Assembly: GCA_902768735.1 (NCBI GenBank)
Contig: CACXMK010000003.1
Coordinates: forward strand, 1 to 64,000
Direction of reading: 5' to 3'
From: an uncultured Lachnospiraceae bacterium
Lineage (GTDB): Bacteria > Bacillota > Clostridia > Lachnospirales > Lachnospiraceae
DNA: 64,000 nucleotides
The translations under genes and the position numbers were made by a program. Positions 25,559 through 34,525 of this stretch are shown piece by piece. Position 1 is the first letter of the stretch. Each line of letters starts with the position of its first letter. A model generated the notes under the pieces. That model was not told where the DNA came from. It searched no databases and worked only from the letters and a program-made list of their open reading frames with translations.

Positions 25559-26779
25559 TTATTCACCGATGACCACGGCGTTCTCCATAAGGAATCTGTC
25601 CCAGTTCTCATAGGCGGACGCCTTCAGGTGGATTCCGTCTCCCGAAAGATCGGGAAGAAGATCGCCGTTGTTATCACATACGTAAGGGTTCATATCGATA
25701 TAAAAGATATCCCTTCCGTTGGCCAGTGTACTGATCGCTCCGTTTCTCTGAGAGATCACGGTATTGTTTCTGCAGCTGTCGGAGCTGCTCTTTTCCTGGG
25801 AGACGTGCATGATGCCCTGTATGTAGATCAGAGCGTCGGGCTGATACTCCCTGATCAGTTCGAGCAGTTCCCTGTACTTCTCATAATACATATAGGTGGT
25901 GCCGATGCCAAGCTCGTTGACACCCAGCGCCACGTAGACTTTGCCGTAAGAATAGTCCCTGAGGATCTCTTCGACCGTTGCACTCCATGTCTCTCCGCTG
26001 CTGTCCACAAAACGCAGTTCCTGGTCAAGGACATTATACACATTGACGGATTCTTTGGCGAGAAATGACGCATTTTCTTTCAGTGTGCCGTATTCGCAAA
26101 GCCCCACTGTCCGGGAATCTCCCAAAAAGAGAGCGTCTCCGAAATAGGTGGAATCTACGATCCCCAAAGGATAATAGATGCCGTTTTTCGCGAAGATCCC
26201 TTCGGTGTCGGTGTTATACTCCGTATCGTCGGGTGACAGAAAAGCCACATTGACAACGTCGTAATCCACAGCCTGCATAACCGGGCTGCATACGCCATTC
26301 GGGATCGAATCGGTGTCCGCGTGGATGGCGTTCTGCGGGAGAGTCTCTATCTTTTCAACCTCCGCGTCATCTGCCTCTTCATAAGACTCCGACGCATCTG
26401 CGCCTTTGGTCTCACCTTGAGACGCAGTACTCTTTTCCCCGTCCTTTGCCGCATCCTCTCCGCTTATCTCCTGGGTCATCTGTCCTTCGGCGTTCTCTTC
26501 CGTGACAGACTCCCCAGCTTCTGCGACTTCCTCTTCCGGCTGTTCCGTAGCTGCCTCTTCTTTGTGGCCGCCTATAAGAGGGAGGTCCTTCCAGGGATAG
26601 ATTCCGTCGTGGATCCCTTCAAAGACCAGGGCGAGGCCGGGTTCCTTTACAGGATCGAATTCATACTCTCCGTAGACTGTCTTTCGTCCGGTCCATCCCA
26701 GCAGCAAAAGCGGCAGTGATGTCAGTGCCAGTATACACAATAATGTATATCTCCTCCATAGGAGTGTGAGAAATCTCAA
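25559..26779 (-). CDS. Membrane-anchored SGNH/GDSL-family hydrolase
   Basis: 406 residues starting at a TTG at 26779, supported by GGAGG seven to eight bases upstream. An N-terminal membrane helix (LCILALTSLPLLLLGW) is followed by a long Glu/Ala/Ser-rich linker (about 75-140) and an SGNH domain with the nucleophile block GDSRT, GVNELG, and the Asp-His pair in DGIHL. It is probably an extracytoplasmic esterase or acyltransferase that edits acyl groups on a cell-surface polymer. It is fifteen bases behind an MBOAT gene; MBOAT/SGNH pairs are a standard O-acylation module. Confidence 0.85.
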   Translation of the reverse strand: MRFLTLLWRRYTLLCILALTSLPLLLLGWTGRKTVYGEYEFDPVKEPGLALVFEGIHDGIYPWKDLPLIGGHKEEAATEQPEEEVAEAGESVTEENAEGQMTQEISGEDAAKDGEKSTASQGETKGADASESYEEADDAEVEKIETLPQNAIHADTDSIPNGVCSPVMQAVDYDVVNVAFLSPDDTEYNTDTEGIFAKNGIYYPLGIVDSTYFGDALFLGDSRTVGLCEYGTLKENASFLAKESVNVYNVLDQELRFVDSSGETWSATVEEILRDYSYGKVYVALGVNELGIGTTYMYYEKYRELLELIREYQPDALIYIQGIMHVSQEKSSSDSCRNNTVISQRNGAISTLANGRDIFYIDMNPYVCDNNGDLLPDLSGDGIHLKASAYENWDRFLMENAVVIGE

Positions 26780-26794
26780 CGAAATTTCCTCCGA

Positions 26795-28156
26795 TCAAAA
26801 ACTAAAATACATAAACGGATTACTCTCGGCGATCACGATCCTGTAAACGGAGAGCCAAAACACAGCCGTCATAAAGATGATCACGGCCATCCGCTTCCTG
26901 TTCTTAACGATCAGCCTGTACCAGTGCGGCGTGCAAAGAAGAAGGCCTGATAAAAGATACGGCCAGTAGATCCTGAGCTGCTTCATGAAATCTCCGGGAT
27001 TGACGTTGATTCCTCCTCCGAAAAAGGGGAACAGTCTCATAAAATAGTCCCTGATCGCATAGAGATCCGGGATCGCGAAGACGACCCATGTCAGAGGGAT
27101 AAAGAACCACACATGAAGATGGCCGATGAGGGGAACTGCATCGATTAGTCTGCCTGCCACGAATTTTTCCCAGATGATAAGGAGCGCAAGGCTCCCGCCC
27201 CACAATAGGAAATTTGGGGTTATACCGTGCCAGAGTCCCGTGAGCAGCCATACGACCAGAAGGTTGAAGATCGTGCGCAGAGCGCCTTTCCTGCTTCCTC
27301 CCAGCGGGATATAGACATAGTCACGAAACCATGTCCCGAGCGTCGCGTGCCAGCGGCGGTAAAAATCAGAAATTCCGCAGGCCCAATAGGGGTGCACGAA
27401 GTTTACCACGAAGTGGAAGCCGAGCATCATACCGATCCCGGCTGCCATAAGGGAATACCCCCAGAAATCCATATAGAGACGGAGGGAATACCCTACCGCG
27501 CCCATCCACGCGAGAGGCGTGGAAATACTCTCAAATCCGATCTTCTCGATCTCGATCCACAGGATACTGAGCCTGTCTGCAAGAAGGACTTTCATTCCCA
27601 GTCCCAGGATAAAGAAGAACAGTCCGTCATTAAACGCTTTTACGGTGACCGTTCTCTCCCGCTTCTCAAACCCGACGCTGTTCCATCGCATGATAGGACC
27701 CTGCGTCACCTGCGGGAACATGGTAAAATACACCACTGTGTCCAGTATATCAGGGCGTCTTGTGATCTCGCCCCTGAACAGGTCCGCCTGGTAAGAGATC
27801 ATCTTGAACAGATAGAAACTGAATCCAAGCGGGAGCACGACCTTGTCTGTCACTCCGGATAAGGCCTTGAACAGGATGAGAGCGCCTGCATCGATGAAGA
27901 TCGCTGCGTAAAAGGCCCTTTTATTCTTGTCTTTGACGCCCCCCTTGTCCGCGGAAAATACCATCTGTCCAAGCACGTAATTGACGATGGTAAGCGCGGT
28001 AAGTCCCAGCGCCATATATCCTGCTCCCATGGCATAAAAAAGAATGCTCCCGAAAAACAGAACCACTTCTCTGAATCTCGCGGGCGTCAGGTAATAAATC
28101 GCCAGAAAGACAGGAAAAAACCTGAATAAAAAAGCCAGGCTGTTAAATAGTATCAT
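26795..28156 (-). CDS. MBOAT-family O-acyltransferase (AlgI/DltB-like)
   Basis: 453 residues with about ten hydrophobic segments. The AlgI-type N terminus FNSLAFLFRFFPVFLAIYY is present, as are the conserved FYRRWHATLGTWFRDYVYIPLGG block (quoted in part: FYRRWHATLG) and the catalytic-His segment LLTGLWHGI. It transfers acyl, usually acetyl, groups across the membrane to a surface glycan. Its partner is the SGNH gene fifteen bases downstream. No dltA or dltC is nearby, so D-alanylation of teichoic acid is less likely than polysaccharide acetylation. The start follows AAAGGACTATAG. Confidence 0.9.
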   Translation of the reverse strand: MILFNSLAFLFRFFPVFLAIYYLTPARFREVVLFFGSILFYAMGAGYMALGLTALTIVNYVLGQMVFSADKGGVKDKNKRAFYAAIFIDAGALILFKALSGVTDKVVLPLGFSFYLFKMISYQADLFRGEITRRPDILDTVVYFTMFPQVTQGPIMRWNSVGFEKRERTVTVKAFNDGLFFFILGLGMKVLLADRLSILWIEIEKIGFESISTPLAWMGAVGYSLRLYMDFWGYSLMAAGIGMMLGFHFVVNFVHPYWACGISDFYRRWHATLGTWFRDYVYIPLGGSRKGALRTIFNLLVVWLLTGLWHGITPNFLLWGGSLALLIIWEKFVAGRLIDAVPLIGHLHVWFFIPLTWVVFAIPDLYAIRDYFMRLFPFFGGGINVNPGDFMKQLRIYWPYLLSGLLLCTPHWYRLIVKNRKRMAVIIFMTAVFWLSVYRIVIAESNPFMYFSF

Positions 28157-28194
28157 CTATAGTCCTTTACAATACGTTTGTTCGTCCGTGCTCC

Positions 28195-29565
28195 TTAAAC
28201 TTTGATTTCCTTAAGGAGCTGTTCCCTGATCTCACCGATCAGATAGAGAGAGCCCGCCGTAAAAACGAGGGTATCGCTTTCTCTGTGAATTATGAATCTG
28301 TCCACCGCTTCCCTGACCGACTGTACAGTGTGGATCCTGATCTCTTTCGCGCTCTCCCTCATGCATTCCGTGAGTTCATCCGCGCCCAGGGCTCTTTTGC
28401 CGGTCATAGGTACTGCGACGATATCCGTGAAAAGTCCGGAACCGGCGATCCTGTCCAGTTCCTCGGAGTACTGCTTGTCTTTCACGCAGGAGAAGAGCAG
28501 GAAGCACTTCTCCGGCGCGCCTTTCGCTTTTCTGACAGCACAGATCCTCTCCGCGCTCTCTAAAAAAGCCCTGATCCCGTCAGGATTGTGCGCACCGTCG
28601 ATCCAGACGTCCGGAAGGATCTCCTCCATGCGCCCCGGCCAAAAGCTTTTACTAAGGCCATCCAGCAGTGCTTTCTCATTGTCAGCACCCGTTCCGTCGA
28701 GCAGGATCTCATAAGCTGCAGCTGCAAGAGCTGCATTTTCACATTGGTAGGGAGCCCTTGCCGGGATCCTCGCCCGCAGATTCTTATGATACCTAGTGCG
28801 GAGTGAAAAATCAATGCCGTTCTCATCTTCACCCAGGATTTCCCAGTCACTCCGCGAAACAATATACGCAGGCGCTCCGATCTCTTCTGCCTTTTTTTTG
28901 ATCGTGCGATACGCCTCTTCCGGCTCGTCGAGAAAGACTGCGGGACAGCCTTCTCTCAGGATCCCCGCTTTCTCTCCCCCAATCATAGTGAGCGTATTCC
29001 CAAGGATCGCTGTATGGTCCAGTCCGATCCTTGTGATGACTGCGACCTCTTTGTCAGGCAGGGCATTGGTCGCGTCCAGACGCCCGCCAAGGCCGGTCTC
29101 AAGGATCAGATAATCGGGGCTTTTTTCTGAGAACCACAGCATGGCCATGAGAAACAGGAATTCAAAATACAGCGGGTGGGGCAGGCCTTCCTCCTTTGCC
29201 GCGTCATACTCGCGAAGGACTCTTACAAAAGCGCTGAGGAATTCCTCTTCCGTGATCATCTCCCCGTCGATGCTCATCCTCTCACGGATCGTGATCAGAT
29301 GCGGGGAAACAAAGAGCCCCACGCTGAATCCGGCTTCTCTGAGACAGGAGGAAAGAAACGAGCAGACGCTTCCCTTCCCGTTCGTACCCGCGACATGAAT
29401 GATCTTCATCCCGCGCTCCGGCTCTCCGAAGCGTCTTAAGTATTCCCGGATCGTGTCCAGGGAGCTTTTCTTCGTGAAATAGGGCGTGTTATTAAGATAC
29501 TCGACTGCCGATTCCATTGTGAGCTCATTGTCAGTGTTTTGACCTGTCAGCGTTTCCGTTCCCAC
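28195..29565 (-). CDS. folC: Folylpolyglutamate synthase / dihydrofolate synthase
   Basis: 456 residues. The P-loop HVAGTNGKGSVCSFL, the SPHL region, ETGLGGRLDATN and the C-terminal DGAHNPDG motif identify FolC. It adds glutamate to folates and may make dihydrofolate. The indicated start is a GTG with GGAG about thirteen bases upstream. An ATG at 29517 (MESAVEYLNNTP) matches the usual family N terminus but has no clear ribosome site, so the start is uncertain by 16 codons. It is upstream of the MBOAT gene by 38 bases. Confidence 0.92.
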   Translation of the reverse strand: MGTETLTGQNTDNELTMESAVEYLNNTPYFTKKSSLDTIREYLRRFGEPERGMKIIHVAGTNGKGSVCSFLSSCLREAGFSVGLFVSPHLITIRERMSIDGEMITEEEFLSAFVRVLREYDAAKEEGLPHPLYFEFLFLMAMLWFSEKSPDYLILETGLGGRLDATNALPDKEVAVITRIGLDHTAILGNTLTMIGGEKAGILREGCPAVFLDEPEEAYRTIKKKAEEIGAPAYIVSRSDWEILGEDENGIDFSLRTRYHKNLRARIPARAPYQCENAALAAAAYEILLDGTGADNEKALLDGLSKSFWPGRMEEILPDVWIDGAHNPDGIRAFLESAERICAVRKAKGAPEKCFLLFSCVKDKQYSEELDRIAGSGLFTDIVAVPMTGKRALGADELTECMRESAKEIRIHTVQSVREAVDRFIIHRESDTLVFTAGSLYLIGEIREQLLKEIKV

Positions 29566-29615
29566 TGCTTATATACTTTCTCCGGTTTATACCGGCTGAT
29601 CTTATCCGTATACAC

Positions 29616-29637
29616 AAAAGCGCGGTATTCACCGCGC
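29616..29637 (-). terminator. Terminator after valS
   Basis: On the minus strand GCGCGGT and ACCGCGC pair around the loop GAAT and are followed by TTTTG. It lies about 35 bases past the valS stop and ahead of folC. Confidence 0.85.
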
Positions 29638-29651
29638 CTTTGCCTATTCAT

Positions 29652-29675
29652 TTAGTATCAAAGTTAGTATCAAAG
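29652..29675. repeat. Perfect 12-bp tandem duplication across the valS stop codon
   Basis: TTAGTATCAAAG is repeated exactly, 29652-29663 and 29664-29675. The valS TGA (29672-29670 on the minus strand) lies in the second copy, so the gene end has been duplicated just outside the reading frame. Confidence 0.9.
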
Positions 29676-32369
29676 TTTTTTGAGATTCGCCAGTTCTTCC
29701 CTGACGCCCTTCATCTGCTCTTCGTAAGCCCTCTGTTTTTCTTTTTCCGCCTCGATCTTAGCGGCAGGCGCTTTACTGAGGAACTTTTCATTGCTGAGCA
29801 TTCCGGCGCTTCTCTTAAGCTCGCCCATCAGTCTCTTTTCTTCCTTCTCAAGCCTTGCGATCTCTGCGGATACATCCATGAGATCCGCAAGAGGCAGGTA
29901 CATGGAAGCAAACGGAAGGATTACGCTGAGAGCTCCGTCCGGGACTTCCGCTTTGTCCTTGCACAGCACTGTATCGGATGCGGAAGCCAGCGTCTCGAAG
30001 AACATCTTATTTTCAGCGAACATAGCGAGGACTTCGTCCTTCTCGGAGACTGCATAGATCCTGGCTTTTCTTGACGGAGCGATCTGTCTCTCGCTTCTGA
30101 CCGCACGCACTGCGCGGACAGCGTTCTTGATCGTTTCGATCGCCTCCTCTTCCTTCGGGAAGCGGAAGTCTGTTCTCTCTTCCGGCCAGGAAGAGATCAT
30201 GATGGATTCCTCGCTGCTCTGGATCGTAGTGAAGATCTCCTCCGTCACGAAAGGCATGTAGGGATGAAGCAGCTTGAGGCCTGTGATCAGGACCTTCTGA
30301 AGCGTCCAGAGCGCAGCGAGCCTGCTGTCCCTGTCATCTGCCTTGTAGAGACGGGGCTTGACCATCTCGATATACCAGTCGCAGAATTCGTCCCACATAA
30401 AGTCATAAACTTTCTGCACTGCGATACCGAGTTCGAACTTGTTCATATTCTCTGTCACTTCAGCAACAGTCTTGTTTACGCGTGACAGGACCCATTTATC
30501 CTCGGGAGCGAGCGCCGCGGGGATCTGATCCGCGTCGATCATAGCCTGCAGCGCGGCTTCGTCTTCTGATCCTTCTTCAGGCAGATTCATCATGATAAAT
30601 CTTGACGCATTCCAGATCTTGTTCGCGAAGTTCCTGTTTGCGATGACCCTCTCATCGTAGAAACGCATATCGTTTCCGGGCGCATTTCCCGTGATCAGCG
30701 TCATGCGAAGCGCATCAGCGCCGTAGTCAGCAATGACCTGCAGAGGATCGATTCCGTTGCCGAGGGACTTGGACATCTTGCGGCCCAGAGAATCCCTGAC
30801 CAGACCGTGGAAGAGAACATACTTAAACGGTCTCTCCCCCATCTGCTCGTAACCTGAGAAGATCATTCTGATGACCCAGAAGAAAATGATGTCGTAGCCG
30901 GTGACCAGCACATCCGTCGGATAAAAATACTTCAGATCCTCTGTCTGTTCCGGCCAACCAAGTGTGCTGAAAGGCCAGAGAGCACTGGAAAACCATGTAT
31001 CCAGCGTATCAGGGTCCTGTGTGAAATGCGTTCCGCCGCACTTCGGGCAGACAGTCGGCTCTTGTTTCGCGACAACGGTCTCACCGCAATCATCGCAGTA
31101 GTAAGCGGGAATCCTGTGTCCCCACCAGAGCTGGCGGCTGATGCACCAGTCGCGGATGTTGTCGGTCCAGTTGAAATAGGTCTTCTCCATCCTGGGCGGG
31201 ATCAGCTTGATGTCGCCCTCTTTCACGCCCTTTACCGCGGGTTTGATGAGCTCGTCCATCTTCACGAACCACTGCTGTTTGACCAGCGGCTCGACAGTGG
31301 TACCGCAGCGGTCGTGTGTACCAACGTTGTGGACATGGTCTTCGATACTGACCAGAAGGCCCATCTCATCCAGTTCTTTGACGATCTGCGCCCTGGCTTC
31401 ATATCTGTCCATGCCGCAGAACTTCGCGCCATTCTCGTTAATCGTGGCGTTGTCGTTCATGATATTGATCTCAGGCAGATCGTGGCGCTTGCCGACTTCG
31501 AAGTCGTTGGGGTCATGTGCGGGTGTGATCTTGACGACGCCGGTGCCGAATTCCCTGTCGACATACTCGTCAGATACGACAGGGATCTTCCGGTCAACAA
31601 AAGGAAGCCACACATAGCGGCCGATCAGGTCTTTATATCTGTCATCCTCGGGATGGACTGCCACAGCGGTATCGCCGAGCATCGTCTCCGGACGGGTAGT
31701 TGCAAACTCAAGGAATGTCGTCTTCGAAATTGAGCCGTCTTCCTCGATCAGCGGATACTTGATATGCCAGAAATGACCGGCCTGCTCCTCATACTGCACC
31801 TCTGCGTCAGAGATCGAAGTATTGCAGACGGGACACCAGTTGATGATCCTGCTGCCCTTGTAGATCCATCCCTTCTTATGCATCTTCACAAAGACTTCCG
31901 TGACAGCCTTGTTGCAGCCCTCGTCCATGGTGAAGCGTTCGCGGTCCCAGTCACAGGAGGAACCGAGCTTTTTGAGCTGATTTACGATCCTTCCGCCGTA
32001 TTCCCTGCGCCAATCCCAGCAGTACTCCAGGAACTTCTCGCGTCCCAGATCCTGCTTGCTGATCCCCTTCTCCTTGAGATTGTTGATGATCCTGACTTCC
32101 GTTGCGATCGATGCGTGGTCGGTCCCGGGCTGCCAGAGGGCATTAAATCCCTGCATCCGCTTCCACCGGATCAGGATATCCTGCATCGTATTGTCCAGAG
32201 CGTGGCCCATGTGGAGCTGCCCGGTGATATTCGGCGGCGGGATCACGATCGTGAAGGGGGTCCTGCTGTGGTCTACTTCCGCATGGAAGTACTTTTTCTC
32301 CTCCCAGTTTTTATAGATCCGGTCCTCGATCCCTTGGGGATCGTAAGTCTTGGCGAGCATCTTTCGCAT
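29670..32369 (-). CDS. valS: Valyl-tRNA synthetase
   Basis: 899 residues, full length. It shows the class I HIGH-type motif PPPNITGQLHMGHAL near residue 45, the editing-domain TTRPETMLGDTAVAVHP, the KMSKS motif GRKMSKSLGNG and a C-terminal coiled coil (EIARLEKEEKRLMGEL). It charges tRNA-Val. The ATG is preceded by AGGAGAAAAGAC. A strong promoter is about 45 bases upstream, with no room for a T-box leader, which is the usual control of valS in many Firmicutes. Confidence 0.97.
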   Translation of the reverse strand: MRKMLAKTYDPQGIEDRIYKNWEEKKYFHAEVDHSRTPFTIVIPPPNITGQLHMGHALDNTMQDILIRWKRMQGFNALWQPGTDHASIATEVRIINNLKEKGISKQDLGREKFLEYCWDWRREYGGRIVNQLKKLGSSCDWDRERFTMDEGCNKAVTEVFVKMHKKGWIYKGSRIINWCPVCNTSISDAEVQYEEQAGHFWHIKYPLIEEDGSISKTTFLEFATTRPETMLGDTAVAVHPEDDRYKDLIGRYVWLPFVDRKIPVVSDEYVDREFGTGVVKITPAHDPNDFEVGKRHDLPEINIMNDNATINENGAKFCGMDRYEARAQIVKELDEMGLLVSIEDHVHNVGTHDRCGTTVEPLVKQQWFVKMDELIKPAVKGVKEGDIKLIPPRMEKTYFNWTDNIRDWCISRQLWWGHRIPAYYCDDCGETVVAKQEPTVCPKCGGTHFTQDPDTLDTWFSSALWPFSTLGWPEQTEDLKYFYPTDVLVTGYDIIFFWVIRMIFSGYEQMGERPFKYVLFHGLVRDSLGRKMSKSLGNGIDPLQVIADYGADALRMTLITGNAPGNDMRFYDERVIANRNFANKIWNASRFIMMNLPEEGSEDEAALQAMIDADQIPAALAPEDKWVLSRVNKTVAEVTENMNKFELGIAVQKVYDFMWDEFCDWYIEMVKPRLYKADDRDSRLAALWTLQKVLITGLKLLHPYMPFVTEEIFTTIQSSEESIMISSWPEERTDFRFPKEEEAIETIKNAVRAVRAVRSERQIAPSRKARIYAVSEKDEVLAMFAENKMFFETLASASDTVLCKDKAEVPDGALSVILPFASMYLPLADLMDVSAEIARLEKEEKRLMGELKRSAGMLSNEKFLSKAPAAKIEAEKEKQRAYEEQMKGVREELANLKKL

Positions 32370-32414
32370 GTCTTTTCTCCTTGAAGTTATTTTTTACATC
32401 TCAATATGAACGTA

Positions 32415-32443
32415 ACTATATCCGCGTACGGACAGTTTGTCAA
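32415..32443 (-). promoter_or_regulatory. Promoter of valS
   Basis: Minus-strand TTGACA (32443-32438), a 17-base spacer and TATAGT (32420-32415). It is near consensus, with the transcript start expected about 40 bases before the valS ATG. Confidence 0.85.
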
Positions 32444-32496
32444 TTCTATGATAACAGGTGTCCTGCAGGCGGTGTCAAAAGACCGCTTTCGTAAAA

Positions 32497-32528
32497 GAAC
32501 AGGCTGTTAGAGGAACAGACTGTTAAAG
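32497..32528. repeat. 16-bp tandem duplication across the DUF4250 stop codon
   Basis: GAACAGGCTGTTAGAG and GAACAGACTGTTAAAG are adjacent and match at 14 of 16 positions. The stop codon of the small minus-strand gene (32525-32523) lies in the second copy and a TAA is also present in the first. Confidence 0.85.
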
Positions 32529-32696
32529 GAATTGATTGCGTGCGGGAATGTAATCGTAATCCGCTTCCTTGAGCTTTTTTACGATCTCTTCCTTGTCGAG
32601 CTCCAGGTCCTCACAGAGCGCATCAAGCGATGCGTAGTGGTCTCTGAGCTTCATATTCAAAAAACTGGCGAGCATATCAGGATCAGCCGGCAGCAT
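32523..32696 (-). CDS. DUF4250-type small protein
   Basis: 57 residues, with GAGGAGAAT directly before the ATG. The sequence LPADPDMLASFLNMKLRD followed by YASLDALCEDLELDKEEI matches what I know of the DUF4250 family in pattern and length: a PxDPxML opening, KLRDxY, LDALC-DL and a terminal NQF. It is a cytosolic helical protein with no known function. It sits between valS (downstream, same strand) and the divergent azlCD genes. Confidence 0.8.
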   Translation of the reverse strand: MLPADPDMLASFLNMKLRDHYASLDALCEDLELDKEEIVKKLKEADYDYIPARNQFL

Positions 32697-32733
32697 ATTC
32701 TCCTCACTTTCTCTTTCAGAATCCGGGTGGTAA

Positions 32734-32742
32734 TGGTATAAT
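32734..32742 (+). promoter_or_regulatory. Extended -10 promoter for azlCD
   Basis: TGGTATAAT on the plus strand, 45 bases before the azlC ATG. The -35 candidate TTTCAG at 32714 is weak. Confidence 0.55.
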
Positions 32743-32787
32743 ACATATTCGCAACGTAAATCATTGTATCATAAATCGTGATGAACT

Positions 32788-33552
32788 ATGACAGAAACTG
32801 ATAAAAAAACCAAAGAAAATACAGAGGCCAATATCAGCGCAGGGCCTCATACCCTCTCTTGGTTCGCCAGAGGGCTCAGGGACGGGATCCCGATCTGCAT
32901 GGGCTATTTTGCAGTATCTTTCGCGCTTGGCATTACGGCGCGCGGGATCGGAATGAACGCGCTGCAGGCGGGGCTGATGTCAATGGGCATGGTCGCGTCG
33001 GCGGGCGAATTCGCCGCTATCGTTCTGATCAGTTCCCATGCGGGCGTTATCGAGATGATCAGCACCTGTATCGTAGTCAACCTTCGATACTTTCTTATGA
33101 GCTGCTCTCTCTCCCAGAAGCTGAGTCCTGATCTGCCCTTCTTCCACAGGTTTCTGCTCCCCTACTGCATTACGGATGAGATCTTCGGTCTCTCCTCTGC
33201 TGTGGAAGGTTATCTGGATCCGTGCTATTCCTACGGTATGACGATCATTTCCGTCGCAGGATGGACGTCCGGCACTGTGCTCGGCGTGCTTTTGGGAAAC
33301 ATCATGCCTGCTTTTGCGGTCAACGCGCTCAGCGTCTCCCTCTACGGTATGTTCCTGGCGATCATTATCCCGCCCTCCAGAAAGGACAGGTTCATCGCAG
33401 GTCTTGTCGTGATCTCAATGACAGCGAGCGGATTGTTCTCATTACTGCCGGTCCTGAGCACGATCTCCGGAGGTTTTAAAGTGATCATCCTCACGCTCCT
33501 TATCGCAGGCGCCGCAGCTTTTATCCATCCCATCGACGAACAGAAACAGTAA
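32788..33552 (+). CDS. azlC: Branched-chain amino acid exporter subunit AzlC
   Basis: 254 residues with a hydrophilic N-terminal 25 residues and about seven membrane segments. Family features include GIPICMGYFAVSFALG, ASAGEFAAI, VVNLRYFLMS and LLPYCITDEIFG. AzlC with AzlD forms an exporter for branched-chain amino acids or their analogues. The ribosome site before the ATG is poor (GTGATG), which may hold expression low. azlD follows sixteen bases later. The start fits the divergent promoter region shared with the DUF4250 gene. Confidence 0.92.
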   Translation: MTETDKKTKENTEANISAGPHTLSWFARGLRDGIPICMGYFAVSFALGITARGIGMNALQAGLMSMGMVASAGEFAAIVLISSHAGVIEMISTCIVVNLRYFLMSCSLSQKLSPDLPFFHRFLLPYCITDEIFGLSSAVEGYLDPCYSYGMTIISVAGWTSGTVLGVLLGNIMPAFAVNALSVSLYGMFLAIIIPPSRKDRFIAGLVVISMTASGLFSLLPVLSTISGGFKVIILTLLIAGAAAFIHPIDEQKQ

Positions 33553-33568
33553 CAGGAAAGGTGTAGTT

Positions 33569-33874
33569 ATGAATCCAGGAATCTATCTCTCCCTACTGAT
33601 CATGTGCCTTACGGTCTACTGTATCAGGATGCTGCCTTTTTTGGTATTTCGAAAAGAGATCACGAATGTTTGGCTTCGTTCTTTTCTATACTATGTTCCT
33701 TATGTCACGCTCGCTGTCATGACGTTCCCCGCGATCGTGACGGCGACAGACAATATCTGGTCCGGCGTTGCCGCTCTGATCGTCGGCCTGCTCGCGGCGT
33801 GGTTCAAGGGAGATCTGTTTTTTGTCGCGATCTCGTGCTGTGCCACAGTGTTTCTGACAGGTCTTTTCTTCTGA
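33569..33874 (+). CDS. azlD: Branched-chain amino acid exporter subunit AzlD
   Basis: 101 residues with four hydrophobic segments, including LLIMCLTVYCIRMLPFLVF and YVPYVTLAVMTFPAIV, typical of AzlD. The start is preceded by AGGAAAGGTG. It is the small partner of AzlC. The ORF ends without a convincing terminator; the next 180 bases hold the promoter of the following gene. Confidence 0.92.
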   Translation: MNPGIYLSLLIMCLTVYCIRMLPFLVFRKEITNVWLRSFLYYVPYVTLAVMTFPAIVTATDNIWSGVAALIVGLLAAWFKGDLFFVAISCCATVFLTGLFF

Positions 33875-33947
33875 ACTGCCTGTCCGGTTAAGAGTTCGGG
33901 AAGGAGTACGTTTATTCTTTTTTAATACTCTTTTTCCCCTTTCTTTC

Positions 33948-33975
33948 TTGCAATCACGTATCTTTCCTCTACAAT
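33948..33975 (+). promoter_or_regulatory. Promoter candidate in the azlD to 34057 gap
   Basis: TTGCAA (33948-33953), 16 bases, TACAAT (33970-33975), about 80 bases before the next ATG. The rest of this 182-base gap is AT-rich with no clear gene or terminator. Confidence 0.45.
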
Positions 33976-34056
33976 GAATTACGAATGTATAGTATTTGCA
34001 CTTTCGGTTTATTGCATTTTCATAGTATTGCATAAGGAAGGAATGTGGTCTGACAT

Positions 34057-34464
34057 ATGCTGAATGATTTGAGATACCGCTTCGCCAAGTTCATGCAGGG
34101 CAGATACGGCGTAGACAGCCTTTCAAGATTTCTCTCCGTGATCCTGTTTGCAGTCATAGTGATCGGTATGTTTGTGAAGATCCCTCTGTCAGGGCTGATC
34201 ACACTGGCACTTCTGATCATCCTGTACTGGAGGATGTTCTCAAAGAATATCGCGAAGAGATATGCCGAAAACCAGAAATTTCTCCAGTTAAAAGAAAAGT
34301 TTCTGGGAAACTTTTCAAATGTCGGGAGTAACATGTCGCAGTTCAAGGACTATCACATTTATAAGTGTCCCAGCTGCAGCCAGAAGATCCGCATTCCCCG
34401 CGGGAAGGGGCACATCATGGTGCGTTGTCCGCGCTGCGGATTTGAGTTCCATAAAAAGAGCTGA
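34057..34464 (+). CDS. Small membrane protein with a C-terminal zinc ribbon
   Basis: 135 residues. Two adjacent membrane helices (FLSVILFAVIVIGMFV and LITLALLIILYW) are followed by a basic helix and a zinc ribbon with CPSC and CPRC knuckles (YKCPSCSQKIRIPRGKG, RCPRCGFEF). The C-terminal ribbon should be cytoplasmic. It resembles conserved unnamed proteins of Lachnospiraceae, with no known role. A GC hairpin follows, and it precedes the DUF5685-dnaJ pair but is probably a separate unit. Confidence 0.8.
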   Translation: MLNDLRYRFAKFMQGRYGVDSLSRFLSVILFAVIVIGMFVKIPLSGLITLALLIILYWRMFSKNIAKRYAENQKFLQLKEKFLGNFSNVGSNMSQFKDYHIYKCPSCSQKIRIPRGKGHIMVRCPRCGFEFHKKS

Positions 34465-34468
34465 CACG

Positions 34469-34490
34469 AACGGCCGGTCACCCGGCCGTT
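34469..34490 (+). terminator. Terminator after the zinc-ribbon gene
   Basis: AACGGCCGG and CCGGCCGTT form a 9-base perfect stem with loop TCAC, followed by CTTCT. The T-run is short but the stem is very stable. Confidence 0.65.
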
Positions 34491-34525
34491 CTTCTATGAT
34501 TACCGGGTTCTTTATTTTTGAAATC

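Noticed and set aside
27227..27862. Plus-strand frame opposite the MBOAT gene
   Set aside because: Antisense to a confidently assigned membrane enzyme and lacking any domain.
32370..32522. T-box leader before valS
   Set aside because: valS is often T-box controlled, but the strong promoter is only about 45 bases from the start and no TGG-ACC antiterminator core was found.
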